Positions 1 through 10,684 of a stretch of 64,000 bases of DNA are shown in pieces. The position numbers were made by a program, and so were the translations under genes. This stretch comes from Tetranychus cinnabarinus (lineage: Eukaryota > Arthropoda > Arachnida > Trombidiformes > Tetranychidae). The notes beneath the pieces were generated by a model, which saw only the letters and a list, made by a program, of their open reading frames with translations, had not been told where the DNA came from and made no database searches. Numbering within the stretch: the first letter of the stretch is position 1; each line of letters opens with the position of its first letter. The stretch spans positions 2,559,501-2,623,500 of the forward strand of contig WHVY01000004.1 in the NCBI GenBank assembly GCA_022266195.1. Reading direction: 5' to 3'.

Positions 1-851
1 ATTTCGGACCTCAATAGTTCGAAAATGGCATCACCTACAATCGTCATTCTTTAATAAATCATTAGTTTTTGTTATAATCTATAACATAATAGGACTGAAA
101 ACCGTCGAAATCTAAGCTAAATCAATTAATAATGAATATTCTTGCAACACATGATAAGTAAACATTTACCTTTGTTAATCTGGTATCAAATCTGACAACC
201 TAACTAATAAAATGTTATAACTTAATTTGTAGTTTCTTGAACTATCTAAAATTTGAATGTTTCATAGCCCATAATGAAACCTATTGTTTGGTCAAAGATT
301 GATGATTGTAGATGCTACAATTGTCGAAATATTCAGGTTCAAAGTTCATAATCTAATGGCCAAAATCAAGAGAACAGTTGATAGATGGAAAAAAGTATTT
401 AATCCCTGATGTGTGCAAACAATTTTTATGTACTCATGATGTGTTTCAGTTCTCTAACTATTATGGTCATAGAATAAAGTCGTTTTAACTAAAAATCAAA
501 CTTATCTGTTTTAAAGGAAACTAAAAGTTTTTTTTGTCGCAATAAGTTGAGCTTCTGATTGATTATCAAAAGTTACTTCAGCAAAATGAGTTTCATGTAA
601 AAATCAGCTTCCATTATCGTACAAAAAGCGATCGAAGTTTCAATTTCGAAATCGATTTTCTCGAAAACTATTGGTCAAAGAAACTTTTTAATCGCATAAA
701 TGGCCGTAGTTTTCATGTCCTTACAACCTGGCAAAGTCTAAATTTGAAACAAGTTTATTTTCACCCGTTTTTGTCCATTCTCTTTTCAGTATTCAGTTCA
801 ACTTGTGCATAAATGTGAAAATAGTGTTGATTGTGTCTTTTTATTAACAAC
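1..851. repeat. Right-hand part of a long fold-back repeat (copy 1)
   Basis: The first ~60 bases contain the 'atggcatcacctacaat' motif that lies near the centre of the full element at 57453-58816. From about 300 the sequence follows that element's right arm: 'ggccaaaatcaag', 'cttatctgttttaaaggaaa', 'gcgatcgaagtttcaa' and 'ttctcgaaaactattgg'. It ends with 'gtgcataaatg' and 'gtgtctttttattaacaacc' near 851. The left arm lies outside the window. No open frame of note is present, so this is a non-coding repeat copy. Confidence 0.75.
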
Positions 852-2623
852 CTTAGAAAGTGTAAATTATTAATACAGAGCTTATTACAATTAAGTTAGA
901 CCTTATTATCTTTAAGATTCACACCTTAACCAGATTGACAGAGTTGTTTAATGCGCTAATTGGGATTGTTTTCAATTTTTAATCCATCTGATGAAGCAGT
1001 GAAATGAGTATTAGTTAAATCATGTTGATGAATAGCTGAAGTTGAAACGCTTGTAGGGATTGGATGATAATAAAAAGTCTGATCACATTATGTTTGATGT
1101 TATTTTTGTCACAGTTAATGTTTTCTCGTTCCTTACTGTTTTCCCTAATTGAATGAAGTCTTTCAATTAGACCCATGAATAAGTAACTTAACCATTAATC
1201 AATCTTTTTTGTTTTCCTCTTGATTTGATCAGGTAACCAAAGATGGCTTCTAACAGTTTCTTTGAAACCGATGAAGAATAAAGTTGATGGAAGTAAACAG
1301 GAGAAAGAAACAAAAATAACAAGATGTTCATTCATTATCCAGAATACATTAGCAATGGAAAGCAAATGTTCATTTTTTAACCAGCAAAGATCAATTGTAT
1401 ACCTTAAAGGTGTAAAAATTAATTGCACCAACTTTATCCCAATGTTAAATTAACCTGAAAAGATTAAGGATTGGCGTCCATTGCAATTATATTATGTTAT
1501 GTTATCCAAGGATTGGTTTTACATACACTGGTATGGATTGGAAGTGAAAGGAAAAGGAAAACAAAAAATCAATTGTTGATTGATTTAATTAACCCCATAC
1601 AGTGGTCAGACAATATAATTGCACCAGTAAACCCCTTAAAGTGTGATGAATCGCACTTGTTTCCCTCCAAATGATCCAATCCTCACTCCTCCTTCCTGAT
1701 ACTTTGATTCACTTTCGCTAAGCCCACCCTCCAAAACTGCCGACAACCAAAGGAAATCCTTCAAGATGGTGTGATTTGGTGGGTAAAGTTGATAAAGAGG
1801 GAAAAGTATTACTACAGTGAAGAAGAAGATGAAGAAAATGAAGATGAAAATGATGGTAAAGGCAGGGCAGTTGACGAAAGGGAAAAGGAAAGAGGATAAA
1901 GTTAGACAGACAATCGAAGGCATTTTGCCAAGGTATATTCAATAGACCTTTTCTTTTTGTCTATTCCTTCAGTCTTCTTTCACTCATCATCTTTCCTCTC
2001 TTTCTTTTCCTTCTTTCTTTTCATCCTCATCACCATTATCATCAGTAAAACCCAGAAAAACGGATTCAATAATTTCTTTTGTTTTTATTTTTTCTGTCTC
2101 CTCTCTTTTTTGTCTTCATCTCATGGTTAGTCTGACTGAAGCCCTTGGACTTGAATTTTTTGGATTCACGATTAACCAAGATGTACTCTTTGTCATTTTG
2201 CTCATTTAATTTAACTTGTCCACTTCACTTATCATGGTTATAAATAATTTACAACTCACCCTTTCCATTGAGAGCAACAATTTACTCTGAAAAACTACAA
2301 CTATTGCTGAAACCAAAACGTCTACAATTTCACCAACACCAGTAACAACAACATTTAACCATTGAATCATCATTTGCAACTCATTTTCACTCTCGTTGAA
2401 TCTTCATTTGGTAACATTTTAACTGACTTCATCAACAATATCATCAAATATCACATAAACATCGTTTAAAATTTAAACTTTCCTTCTCAATCCTCAATTT
2501 CAAGCTGTTATCTCTTGCTACTCACTTTACCGACACTTTTTGTTTCAACCTTTTCTCAGTATTGTTTTTTCACCCACTTCATCCGTCTATCATCAACCTT
2601 TATTAAAACATATTAGATTAATC
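852..2623. other. Intergenic region and probable leader of the secreted-peptide gene
   Basis: No supported gene. The open frames here are short and low in complexity. Around 1800-1900 there is a purine-rich stretch of GAAGAAGATGAAGAAAATG type, and 1940-2130 is a pyrimidine-rich tract. A 'ggttataaataa' sequence near 2235 resembles a TATA box and precedes the peptide gene starting at 2624. Whether 2260-2623 is its 5' leader is inference. Confidence 0.5.
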
Positions 2624-3626
2624 ATGTTCCTCTCAACTCAACTTTTCATCTCAATTGTTGTCTTCATTTTAACTTTCTCGTTTATATCAGCATCTTCCAC
2701 TGACAATGATGTTACCACAAATGAATCTTATGCTGCTATAGCCAACAAAAATGTCGATGTAAGTTCATCATTTAAAGCTAACTGTCTAAATGTTCAATGT
2801 CTCCTGTCAACTTCAATGTTAACTGTTCATATTGACTCAATTCAACCAATTCATTAATCTTTGTTTTTTTGATTGTCATTTGTTACCGACCCTCAACCCT
2901 CAACTCAACGCTCAAAACCGGTTAGGATGTTTTCCGTCAAATGGTCTATAAACTACCTGGGATACCACTTGGTCGACTTCCAGGTCAATCAAATATGCGA
3001 GAAGAAGTTCAAAAGTTTCGTGAATTTTTGAAAACTCGTCCCAATCCAAATGATTGGGTAACACTTAAACCCACTCTGCCAAGTTTGTCTCAATGCTTCA
3101 TTGAAGTTCAAGAGGTGAGAGCCTAACCTTGCATTTTTAAAAGTGAAATAATCTGATAATTTTTACTCAACTCATCTCAATATCTTGTCACCGTAAATAC
3201 ACATTTTTAGGTTTAGTAACAACATCATTAAGAAATGAAATGAAAAGCTCTGGCAAAAGTTACACTCATTTAGCTGATATAAATCCTTCAACTCTTTTGT
3301 AAACGCTCAACACTTAAAATGATGAAAACATGTGTTTATGCGTTTTATGTGCTTTTTGTCAGTTTCTCAAATTATTTAATCAGATCTTTTGCCAACTCGC
3401 TTTCTGTCAAACTAATCATCTTTTCAATCTTTATCTTTACCATGTTCATCTGTGGCATCCATGATCTGTGGTTTATATTTCGTTTTATGTGGCGTTTCTA
3501 TTGTCATGAATGGTTGTATATTAGACCAGAAAAGTCCCCGGCAGATGTATTAAACTTGGTGGACGGATTCCAGCTTGTCAGGCCACATCATCGGACCTCA
3601 TCGATATTGACTATAACAGTTGTTAA
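2624..3626 (+). CDS. Small secreted protein with four C-terminal cysteines (three exons)
   Basis: Predicted exons are 2624-2758, 2926-3114 and 3525-3626, all joined in phase 0, giving 141 residues. Donors are GTAAGT (2759) and GTGAGA (3115); acceptors are TTAG (before 2926) and ATTAG (before 3525). Residues 1-23 form a clear signal peptide: Met, then a hydrophobic stretch ending ISASS. The middle part (about 46-108) is charged and proline-rich. The last ~45 residues carry four cysteines in the pattern C-x(15)-C-x(9)-C-x(14)-C with the final cysteine as last residue, suggesting two disulfides. I do not recognise the family. It could be a neuropeptide or hormone precursor, a defence peptide or a salivary protein; nothing in the sequence decides. 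Its neighbour on the same strand (4334) is unrelated. Confidence 0.62.
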
Positions 3627-4333
3627 TAAACAGTTTGTGCATCAACATTTGTCATCTAATTTTATTAATTGATTGCTAATTTGCTTTTTGTCTTTTTTGG
3701 CTAAACTTCTTTCTTTTTGCTTGTTTGTTTGTTTACCGAGGCAACTATATACTTTTGGAGTAAATTGGTTAATAATGTTTAATCGAATCATTAGGTTTTA
3801 TTATCAACTAAACATCAATTCATTTATTTTTATTCCCTTGCTCTTTGTCATCTGAGAGCTTCATTTCATTGAATATCATTGTAATTTTGAAAAATAAAAT
3901 TCAATAATTTGAACAATAAATTTTGGTTTATTCTGCCAATCATTTCAAGTTACAATATAAGATTGTCAATCATGGTTGAAAAACATTCGGTTTCAAATTT
4001 CCGTCAGATTTGGTGCAGTGTAAAGGGTTTAGAAATGGATAAAAAAATAGTAAAAGTGGTAAAGTTGAAACAGTTGATAAAACTCTAATAAAACAAGAAG
4101 ACGATAGTGACACTTGCAATCACCCTTTGACCATGAAAAGAACTGCCAGGAAATGTCCATCAAAACAATCTTCAATCCAATCACTTGAAACAGCAATTGA
4201 AACAATTTCAGTTTAGTTTGAACCACCATCAAAGTGAAGTCATCTTTTCCAACCAGTGACTTGCTGTGTTTACGGCTTATTTAGATAGACCATCTTAATC
4301 ATACAGAAACTCATTTTGAATTAAAATAGCAAT
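3627..4333. other. Intergenic region between two plus-strand genes
   Basis: No supported gene. Polyadenylation-like AATAAA sequences occur at about 3892 and 3915, suitable for the secreted-peptide transcript. The remainder is AT-rich with only short overlapping open frames. Confidence 0.5.
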
Positions 4334-5065
4334 ATGTCCACAAATGACTCAGTGATCAACAGTTTGGGTCATCTCATCGTTAACTCGCCAGATATCAGTG
4401 AAACTTTGTTGAACATCTTAACTCCAATGGCCAGTCGACAAGGTATCAATCTTCAATTTCTCATTACACTCATTTCAATTGTAACAATTCTTCTTAACAT
4501 TGCTATAATTTCCTTAATCATTGCCGTTTTTGGTAAACTCAGTAAAATTTCAAAAAAAGCTCTCCTTTGTAGTAAAGAGTTGACTGGAAAATTTTTTAAG
4601 CTTCTTTTTTCTCTGGACAAGACTGGATTCAATTTTGGTTCTTCATTATTCCATGTTCTCAAGATTGTAACGGAACTTGCGCTTCGGCAACACCAGCAAA
4701 CTGCTTCTTTGGCCCAGTTACTTGATATTGTACGTCTCTTTGCCACTGAGACTCAACACGAGCGTCAAGTAAAAAGTAAACCGCGTCAAGAGCGACAACA
4801 ATCAACACCAATCTTTCATCTTACTTCACGAAAAACCGAAGATGCTCGTTCATCTCTGGACCAGTCGCTTCCTCCTTCTTCACCTTATTTTCACACCTCT
4901 CCGAATCCAAAAGAGTATAAACCAGTATACGAACTCCTTCCATCAACAAATCAGCTCAATTTGTATCCATTTACCAACTTGTTCACCAAGTCAGATGGCT
5001 TAGCAGAGGGATACAAGAATAGTAATAAATCGAGTCACCGGTTGGGAGTAATTTACGCTGATTAA
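4334..5065 (+). CDS. Orphan single-pass membrane protein, 243 aa
   Basis: This is a single-exon frame starting at ATG 4334 and ending with TAA at 5065, with an AATAAA signal at about 5137. One strongly hydrophobic segment lies at about residues 41-67 (rich in Ile, Leu and Val). It is followed by a basic stretch (KLSKISKKALLCSKELTGK), so the C-terminal ~175 residues are probably cytosolic. That tail is polar, with many Ser, Gln, Arg and Pro and no recognisable domain. I do not recognise the protein. It converges with the PI3-kinase gene, with 516 bp between the stop codons. The frame is long for AT-rich DNA and its composition looks coding, but the assignment rests on that alone. Confidence 0.6.
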   Translation: MSTNDSVINSLGHLIVNSPDISETLLNILTPMASRQGINLQFLITLISIVTILLNIAIISLIIAVFGKLSKISKKALLCSKELTGKFFKLLFSLDKTGFNFGSSLFHVLKIVTELALRQHQQTASLAQLLDIVRLFATETQHERQVKSKPRQERQQSTPIFHLTSRKTEDARSSLDQSLPPSSPYFHTSPNPKEYKPVYELLPSTNQLNLYPFTNLFTKSDGLAEGYKNSNKSSHRLGVIYAD

Positions 5066-5581
5066 TGGACTAGATCGATCATTGTATTCTAGATTTAATT
5101 TATTATGTTCACAAAATTGTATTTACGATAAAATTGAATAAACAGATTATTTTATAGAAACAATTTCAAGCTTGCAATTTCTTGAATCTAAAAATTTAAA
5201 AAATCGCAACTCGCAAGAATTAAAACTACATAGAGCCGCCATCTATCAGTATAGTTATTCATCACTGTCGTAAAACCGTAAAAGTTTTTTCGTAAAACAT
5301 CAACATTAATAACGACAATTAAATTTTGAAATTATTCTCATTTTACATTTAATGGCATTTTCTGATCTTATTTTTAATTTCTAAATTGCACGAATATTTT
5401 AAAGATTTTAAAAATTGAAGAAATAATTGAATACATTAAACATTTGGTTGTTTCAATTTTTAAATATAAAAAGGAAAGTTAAGAGTTAAAAATACAGCAT
5501 ACACAATAAGAAGTGTTAGAAAGGGGAATGACTTTAAAAGTACAATTGGGTGATTTAATGATTTTGTTTAAAAAGACAGTC
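5066..5581. other. Convergent 3' region
   Basis: The two flanking stop codons face each other here. AATAAA at about 5137 serves the plus-strand gene. I looked on the minus strand for a C2-domain-like continuation of the PI3-kinase and found none: open frames are short and unrelated. Confidence 0.5.
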
Positions 5582-8500
5582 TTAATAAATATGTAATGAT
5601 GATGAACCTGATTGACCTTGACCAGAGAAGGCTTCCTGGTCACGAAGAATTGGGTGGAAAAAAGTGTAAACAATATCGCTATGAGCAATTTCTTCCGTCA
5701 TATGCATCAATGATAGTAAGAAGAAATCAATTTCTGGTGCTCTTTTCTCGGCCACTTCGCGAGTATTACTTCTTCCCATAAAACTAGATGATCTATTTAG
5801 TGGATAGAGACGAACCAGGGGAAATAGTGAGGTCATTTTTTGATGAAGCTCGTAAAATTCACGATAAGATCTATAAACATAAGCAGGATCTTTTTGATGC
5901 TCCCTTTCAACACGAATCACATAAATGTAAACCTTTTCTGGTTCGTACTTTTTGAAATAACTTTCAACTCGTAAACCAATTATTCTTCCATCAGTTTCTT
6001 TGGTATACTTTTTGGGAACAAAAGATAAGGTACTTGGGTCGTTGTGGTCACTAGTGAATCGCAATTGGGCCAAGTTATGAAGGAAAAAGTTGAATTTAGT
6101 AGAGACCGATGATAAGGTTTCGCCAATCATTTTATTGAATGCAGCTGTTGCTTCAGCTTCAGTTAAACTGGGTAATAAAGTTCGGTGGATATATTTAACC
6201 GCTTCAATGGATAAGCCGGGAATACCAGATGAAACCATGAGTGAAAACAGGTTGAGAAATAGATTGGTGTGGCGTCGAATAATGTTGAATGCTTGACAGC
6301 AAAGATCGACAAAATATTGAAATTGTTTGGATGGTTTATCGCCACCATTGATCACATAAGCCATATCACTTGTTAGTATAAAAGGAGTTCGATCTCGTTT
6401 AATTGCACCAAGCATTTGTGCATCTCCAAGATATTTACCAAAATCAATGTGAAACAAATGTCCTGAAGTGGTTATCATTATATTATCATTGTGTCGATCT
6501 CCAATTCCAAGGACATAAGTAACAACCACATAACCTGCCAATGAGTAAGTAAAATTTTCAACCGATTTACGATATTCTAATTCACTTGTATTGTGTTTTT
6601 GCAGCCATTCTGATATACAACTATCTCTAAATGATCCAGTGATTCCATATTCTGTTTGAATTTTACGCAATGTTTCAGCATTTTTGACAATTTCAACAAA
6701 TCCTTTACGAAAATCTGTGGCAATACATCCAAAAGTAACAATTTTCAAGTCTAGTCCTTCTTTAAGCCATAATTTATCCATTATTTTTATCATTTGCATG
6801 GTGAATGAGTCCTGGCGTAAATCATCTCCAACTTTGTACATAGCATCTATTTGAGTAAAACAAGAGCTTGATTGTTCACTCTTGAAGGCCAATTTGATTG
6901 GAAGGGTATTTGAGTTGAAATAAAAACAAGATTTAATATTTAGTCCAATAACATGCATACTTGGACTTAGAGGTAAAGCTAATGGGTGTGTCAAAAGGAA
7001 ATCATCGACGGGTTCCAAATCTCGAGTCAAAGTAACCATTCTTTGTGAACCTTTAGTTGATTTGAGATGATCTGAGACAAAAGATAGTTTACTTAAAAGG
7101 GCTTCTTGATTTTCGAAAAGAGTTCTAAGAGCTTCACCACAAGTTAAGAGGAGAGCATTCAAATAGATTCGTGATCTAAAGGAGAAAATTGGATCATCAA
7201 GGTTTTGTTTGAGTAGCCAGTATAAATTATGAGCAATCCTAACACTTGAATAAGCTTTCTCCAGAAGAAACCAAATTAGTGCAGAGTCAAAATAAGGTTC
7301 AAAGCGAAGAGCTTGAATTAACTGAGGCAAATAATCACAGATTTCATCGTTTCTTAGTCTACTAATCCAAGTGACAGCTTGAGATCGAACATATTTGTCC
7401 AGAAAAGCTGGCAACAAGAGTTGCATTGCATCAACGGCCGGCAAAGAATTCCATGTTTGTATCATATGGTAGATATCATTGAGATAAGACCATTTCCAGG
7501 ATGGTGCAGCCTTGAGTACCTTGGGTAAAGCGGAGGGAAGCTCATGTAAATAATGTCTATGATCCCAGATTATGTTTTCATCGGCGCGAGACATTTGTTG
7601 AACAGGATCGCTGTTAAGTATAACATGAATATCAGTTTGAGAGGCTGAATCAAGTAGATTAAGATCTTGCTTAATGTATGTATTGATACTAGATTCTGTA
7701 TCAATTGATGGGAAACAAATGTCACAACCATGATCAGGTAGATTGACAATGATTAATGGGGATCCTTTCTCCAAATTTGATGAATTGAAACAAGTTCTTT
7801 CCGTTTTACTGACAATCTCTCCAGTCCACATGCCAAGGAGAACGGATCCTTGGACCAGTTTTTCTTGGAAATCAAGAAGCTTGAGAACACTTAGTGCAAC
7901 CAACTTGGGTGTTTTCTTTTCACCATTAGCCGAAGACTGATCTGAAGGAATTGCGTTTGATGTTGATGTTATTGTAGACGAAGAGGAGGAAGAGAGAGAT
8001 GATGATGAGGGAAATTCAATGCCATATAAGTTGAAATAAAGGTAAGACTCTCGAGGTAGTGAAGAGAGTAGAACAGTTTGAAAGTGTAACAATTCATTAA
8101 AAACCAGTCTCTGGAAAAGTCCTTGGCTAACAGGTACACGTCCGGTTTTACAATTACCTATTAAATTTTCCCCAAACCAGATTTCACATGAAATATAAAA
8201 TTCTCTGTATCTCATTTTCCAATCAAATGAAAGACAATTAACGGTGCCAACATAAACCAAAAGTGTTTCAGACATTTGCGATAATGAACAAGGTGACTTG
8301 GATTCATCATTAAGCGTTTTGGGTTCAGTGTCTAGATTTTCTTGAGGAATCAACTCGAAATCAACAGGAAAGGTTGAGCAATATAAATTAATCATTTCTC
8401 GTATAGCTCGTTTTAATTTGACAATTGCGTGATGGAAAACCTCTTTATGGATTACTTGAAGCTGCTCTTCACTCAATTGATTTAATATAATCTCACCACG

Positions 8501-10684
8501 CTTTTTATATTGATCATAGACTAGAGAAAGTTGGGATAGATTTTCAATTGCTTCGGTAACTTGAAGTGTATCACAGTTACCAAACAGTGAACATAGCGCT
8601 TTTGTGGCTTGAATAACACCTTTTATCGTTTTAACTATACTCTCCTTACTAGAATTGAAGACCAGTTTACTAATTTCCTTTTCCAATGTTTCAAGTAAAA
8701 TATTAACCATGTCTCGATTGATTTCTCCAAATTTACATACACATGGTTGAGGCAGTAAGTCATCTGGCGAAAGAGATGTCACAGATTCATCATCCTCATG
8801 ATTTCGTGCATAAATATTATGGCAAGTTTCATTTGTATTAATCAATGTTAACCGTACATCTTCATCAAACATGTGACATTGATGAATGTAAGCATAATCT
8901 GCTAGAGTTGAATCTTTGGTCAGATATTCATTGAGAGAGTTAATTTTCAGCACAAATTCGTCAAAATTAATCCCATTTGTGCCCTCAAAAATTGAACAAA
9001 CTGCATGGCAAACAACATGTTCAACAGAGGTATTAACATTACAGGTAAATGATATCGGTGATTCCGTTGATTTATGGTATATCTGTAGTTTAACACTTAA
9101 CGTACAATCTAATTGATAATCCAATCTAGTGCTTGCAACAAATCCTGGATTAGTTAATTTATCACTATATGCAAATTTATTTCGATTTAAATAGACTTTC
9201 TGGGCAAAAGAGATCAATTCTGGATCAGCTCGCGAGGTTCTAAAGCGCACACGGAAATTGTCATCAGCTGGTATTGTATTGTTACTGCTAATGAAAATAT
9301 TATTTGATCCACTTTCATTTTCTGATGAAACTGTCAACTGAGATGCTATTGAAGGAGTAGTCGCTGAAGATTCACTTGGACTTGATGTTGAATCTATAGA
9401 GTCCACTCTGATTGGCGTTGGAGGTGAGATTGGTTCTTGTGGGGATGAAGATCCATCTGAAATTTCTTTGGAACCCTCATCTGAGTTTTGGTTATGATCA
9501 CTATCAATTGAATCGCTGTTTTCTTGATCGTTTCCCTCACTAATCATTAAGGGATCAAATAAGTGTAACAGGTCATCTTGAGGATTAACAGAATAATTTG
9601 GCCCGAGATCGATAAGATTTTCGTTGGGTAGCTTTTCCAACTCTCCAAGTTTTCTTATTTTTTCCAACATTTCTCGAACTGCTTCATTGTTAACTTGAGA
9701 GGTAACTGATGAATAAAAGTAGGATAAATTTTGGACTGAATTAGAGTTAAACAAGCGGGTTGAGTTTGAATGTTGGTTTTGTTGATGATTCGTGTTTAAT
9801 TGTTGTACGGCTTGAATGGCGTCTCTTTTGAATGGATCAAAGTAAGGGAATGAATTGCTGTGAGACAAAGCCGGAGGTCTATTGGTACCACTAGCGACCG
9901 GTATCCAACTTGGTTTACCAGGATGTGTTTTTATCGGTGAAACAATGGCATAAGTTGATGAAGAGAACGGTGAAAAATTGTTGGCAAAAGAAGGTGATGG
10001 AGATGCAGAAGAAGTGGAGGAAGATGAATTCATGTTACTATTACTATTGTTATTATTACTCAAACAAAGGGTATTAGGAGCATTTGTTCGAAATGGATTA
10101 TTGGATGGTTGATATGATCTTATAGATGACTGTGATGAGGCTTGTTGAGATGTTGATTGTTGTTGTTGTTGTTGGCGATGATGATGATGGTGATGGTGAT
10201 GCGATTGTGACCCATTTGAACTCATTAAACCATGATCAGAAACAGGAGGAGGGGGAGGAGAGGGTTTCAGTTGAGAGGACACCAAATTATTACCAACAGT
10301 ACCACCAGTAATTGAATTGTTACTATTATTAATTTCATTAGTGAGTCTTGACGAGGTCACTATAATTCCATTATTATTGTTGTTATTATTAATATTATTA
10401 AAGTTAATATTACTATTATCATTCAATGATCCTGGTGTTTGAACACTGTTACACCCTTGTTCATCACGATGGCTTGTTGTAGCCTTGGATGGTGGCGGTG
10501 CAATTAATTTAGATAGTTCAATGGTTGGTCCGTTAACAGATTGATTGTTTACCATCCTCCTAGGTAAGGGCACTTTTAGCTTCAGTTCATTGATCACAGT
10601 TGGTTTACGAGGTGGTGGACGGATGAATAAACGTGGCGGTAAAGCAGGCTTGGTTTCAGTTTGATCTGGAATAAAAAAAGACAT
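5582..10684 (-). CDS. PI3K-C2: Class II phosphatidylinositol 3-kinase (PI3K-C2), lacking the C-terminal C2 domain
   Basis: A 1700-residue frame. Class II PI3-kinases phosphorylate PI or PI4P on endosomes, clathrin-coated pits and plasma membrane. Domains in order: a long disordered N-terminus with proline motifs (PALPPRLFIRPPPRKP), Asn runs, and an eight-His run followed by Gln (about 165-180); Ras-binding region about 520-620; C2 about 808-960; helical PIK domain about 1030-1190; kinase about 1230-1500 with GDDLRQD, catalytic GIGDRHNDN (about 1392) and HIDFG (about 1415); class-II-type activation loop GAIKRDRTPF; PX domain about 1565-1685 (YVYRSYREFYELH). Family members normally end in a second C2 domain; here a stop follows the PX domain closely. 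Start is uncertain: a strong acceptor (pyrimidines then ATTCCAG, exon from 10665) overlaps the first codons, so the ATG at 10684 may be intronic and a further 5' exon may exist. Confidence 0.93.
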   Translation of the reverse strand: MSFFIPDQTETKPALPPRLFIRPPPRKPTVINELKLKVPLPRRMVNNQSVNGPTIELSKLIAPPPSKATTSHRDEQGCNSVQTPGSLNDNSNINFNNINNNNNNNGIIVTSSRLTNEINNSNNSITGGTVGNNLVSSQLKPSPPPPPVSDHGLMSSNGSQSHHHHHHHHRQQQQQQSTSQQASSQSSIRSYQPSNNPFRTNAPNTLCLSNNNNSNSNMNSSSSTSSASPSPSFANNFSPFSSSTYAIVSPIKTHPGKPSWIPVASGTNRPPALSHSNSFPYFDPFKRDAIQAVQQLNTNHQQNQHSNSTRLFNSNSVQNLSYFYSSVTSQVNNEAVREMLEKIRKLGELEKLPNENLIDLGPNYSVNPQDDLLHLFDPLMISEGNDQENSDSIDSDHNQNSDEGSKEISDGSSSPQEPISPPTPIRVDSIDSTSSPSESSATTPSIASQLTVSSENESGSNNIFISSNNTIPADDNFRVRFRTSRADPELISFAQKVYLNRNKFAYSDKLTNPGFVASTRLDYQLDCTLSVKLQIYHKSTESPISFTCNVNTSVEHVVCHAVCSIFEGTNGINFDEFVLKINSLNEYLTKDSTLADYAYIHQCHMFDEDVRLTLINTNETCHNIYARNHEDDESVTSLSPDDLLPQPCVCKFGEINRDMVNILLETLEKEISKLVFNSSKESIVKTIKGVIQATKALCSLFGNCDTLQVTEAIENLSQLSLVYDQYKKRGEIILNQLSEEQLQVIHKEVFHHAIVKLKRAIREMINLYCSTFPVDFELIPQENLDTEPKTLNDESKSPCSLSQMSETLLVYVGTVNCLSFDWKMRYREFYISCEIWFGENLIGNCKTGRVPVSQGLFQRLVFNELLHFQTVLLSSLPRESYLYFNLYGIEFPSSSSLSSSSSSTITSTSNAIPSDQSSANGEKKTPKLVALSVLKLLDFQEKLVQGSVLLGMWTGEIVSKTERTCFNSSNLEKGSPLIIVNLPDHGCDICFPSIDTESSINTYIKQDLNLLDSASQTDIHVILNSDPVQQMSRADENIIWDHRHYLHELPSALPKVLKAAPSWKWSYLNDIYHMIQTWNSLPAVDAMQLLLPAFLDKYVRSQAVTWISRLRNDEICDYLPQLIQALRFEPYFDSALIWFLLEKAYSSVRIAHNLYWLLKQNLDDPIFSFRSRIYLNALLLTCGEALRTLFENQEALLSKLSFVSDHLKSTKGSQRMVTLTRDLEPVDDFLLTHPLALPLSPSMHVIGLNIKSCFYFNSNTLPIKLAFKSEQSSSCFTQIDAMYKVGDDLRQDSFTMQMIKIMDKLWLKEGLDLKIVTFGCIATDFRKGFVEIVKNAETLRKIQTEYGITGSFRDSCISEWLQKHNTSELEYRKSVENFTYSLAGYVVVTYVLGIGDRHNDNIMITTSGHLFHIDFGKYLGDAQMLGAIKRDRTPFILTSDMAYVINGGDKPSKQFQYFVDLCCQAFNIIRRHTNLFLNLFSLMVSSGIPGLSIEAVKYIHRTLLPSLTEAEATAAFNKMIGETLSSVSTKFNFFLHNLAQLRFTSDHNDPSTLSFVPKKYTKETDGRIIGLRVESYFKKYEPEKVYIYVIRVEREHQKDPAYVYRSYREFYELHQKMTSLFPLVRLYPLNRSSSFMGRSNTREVAEKRAPEIDFFLLSLMHMTEEIAHSDIVYTFFHPILRDQEAFSGQGQSGSSSLHIY

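Noticed and set aside
5479..5688. Possible C2-domain continuation of PI3K-C2 on the minus strand
   Set aside because: Translation overlaps the PX end in another frame and shows no C2-like strand pattern.
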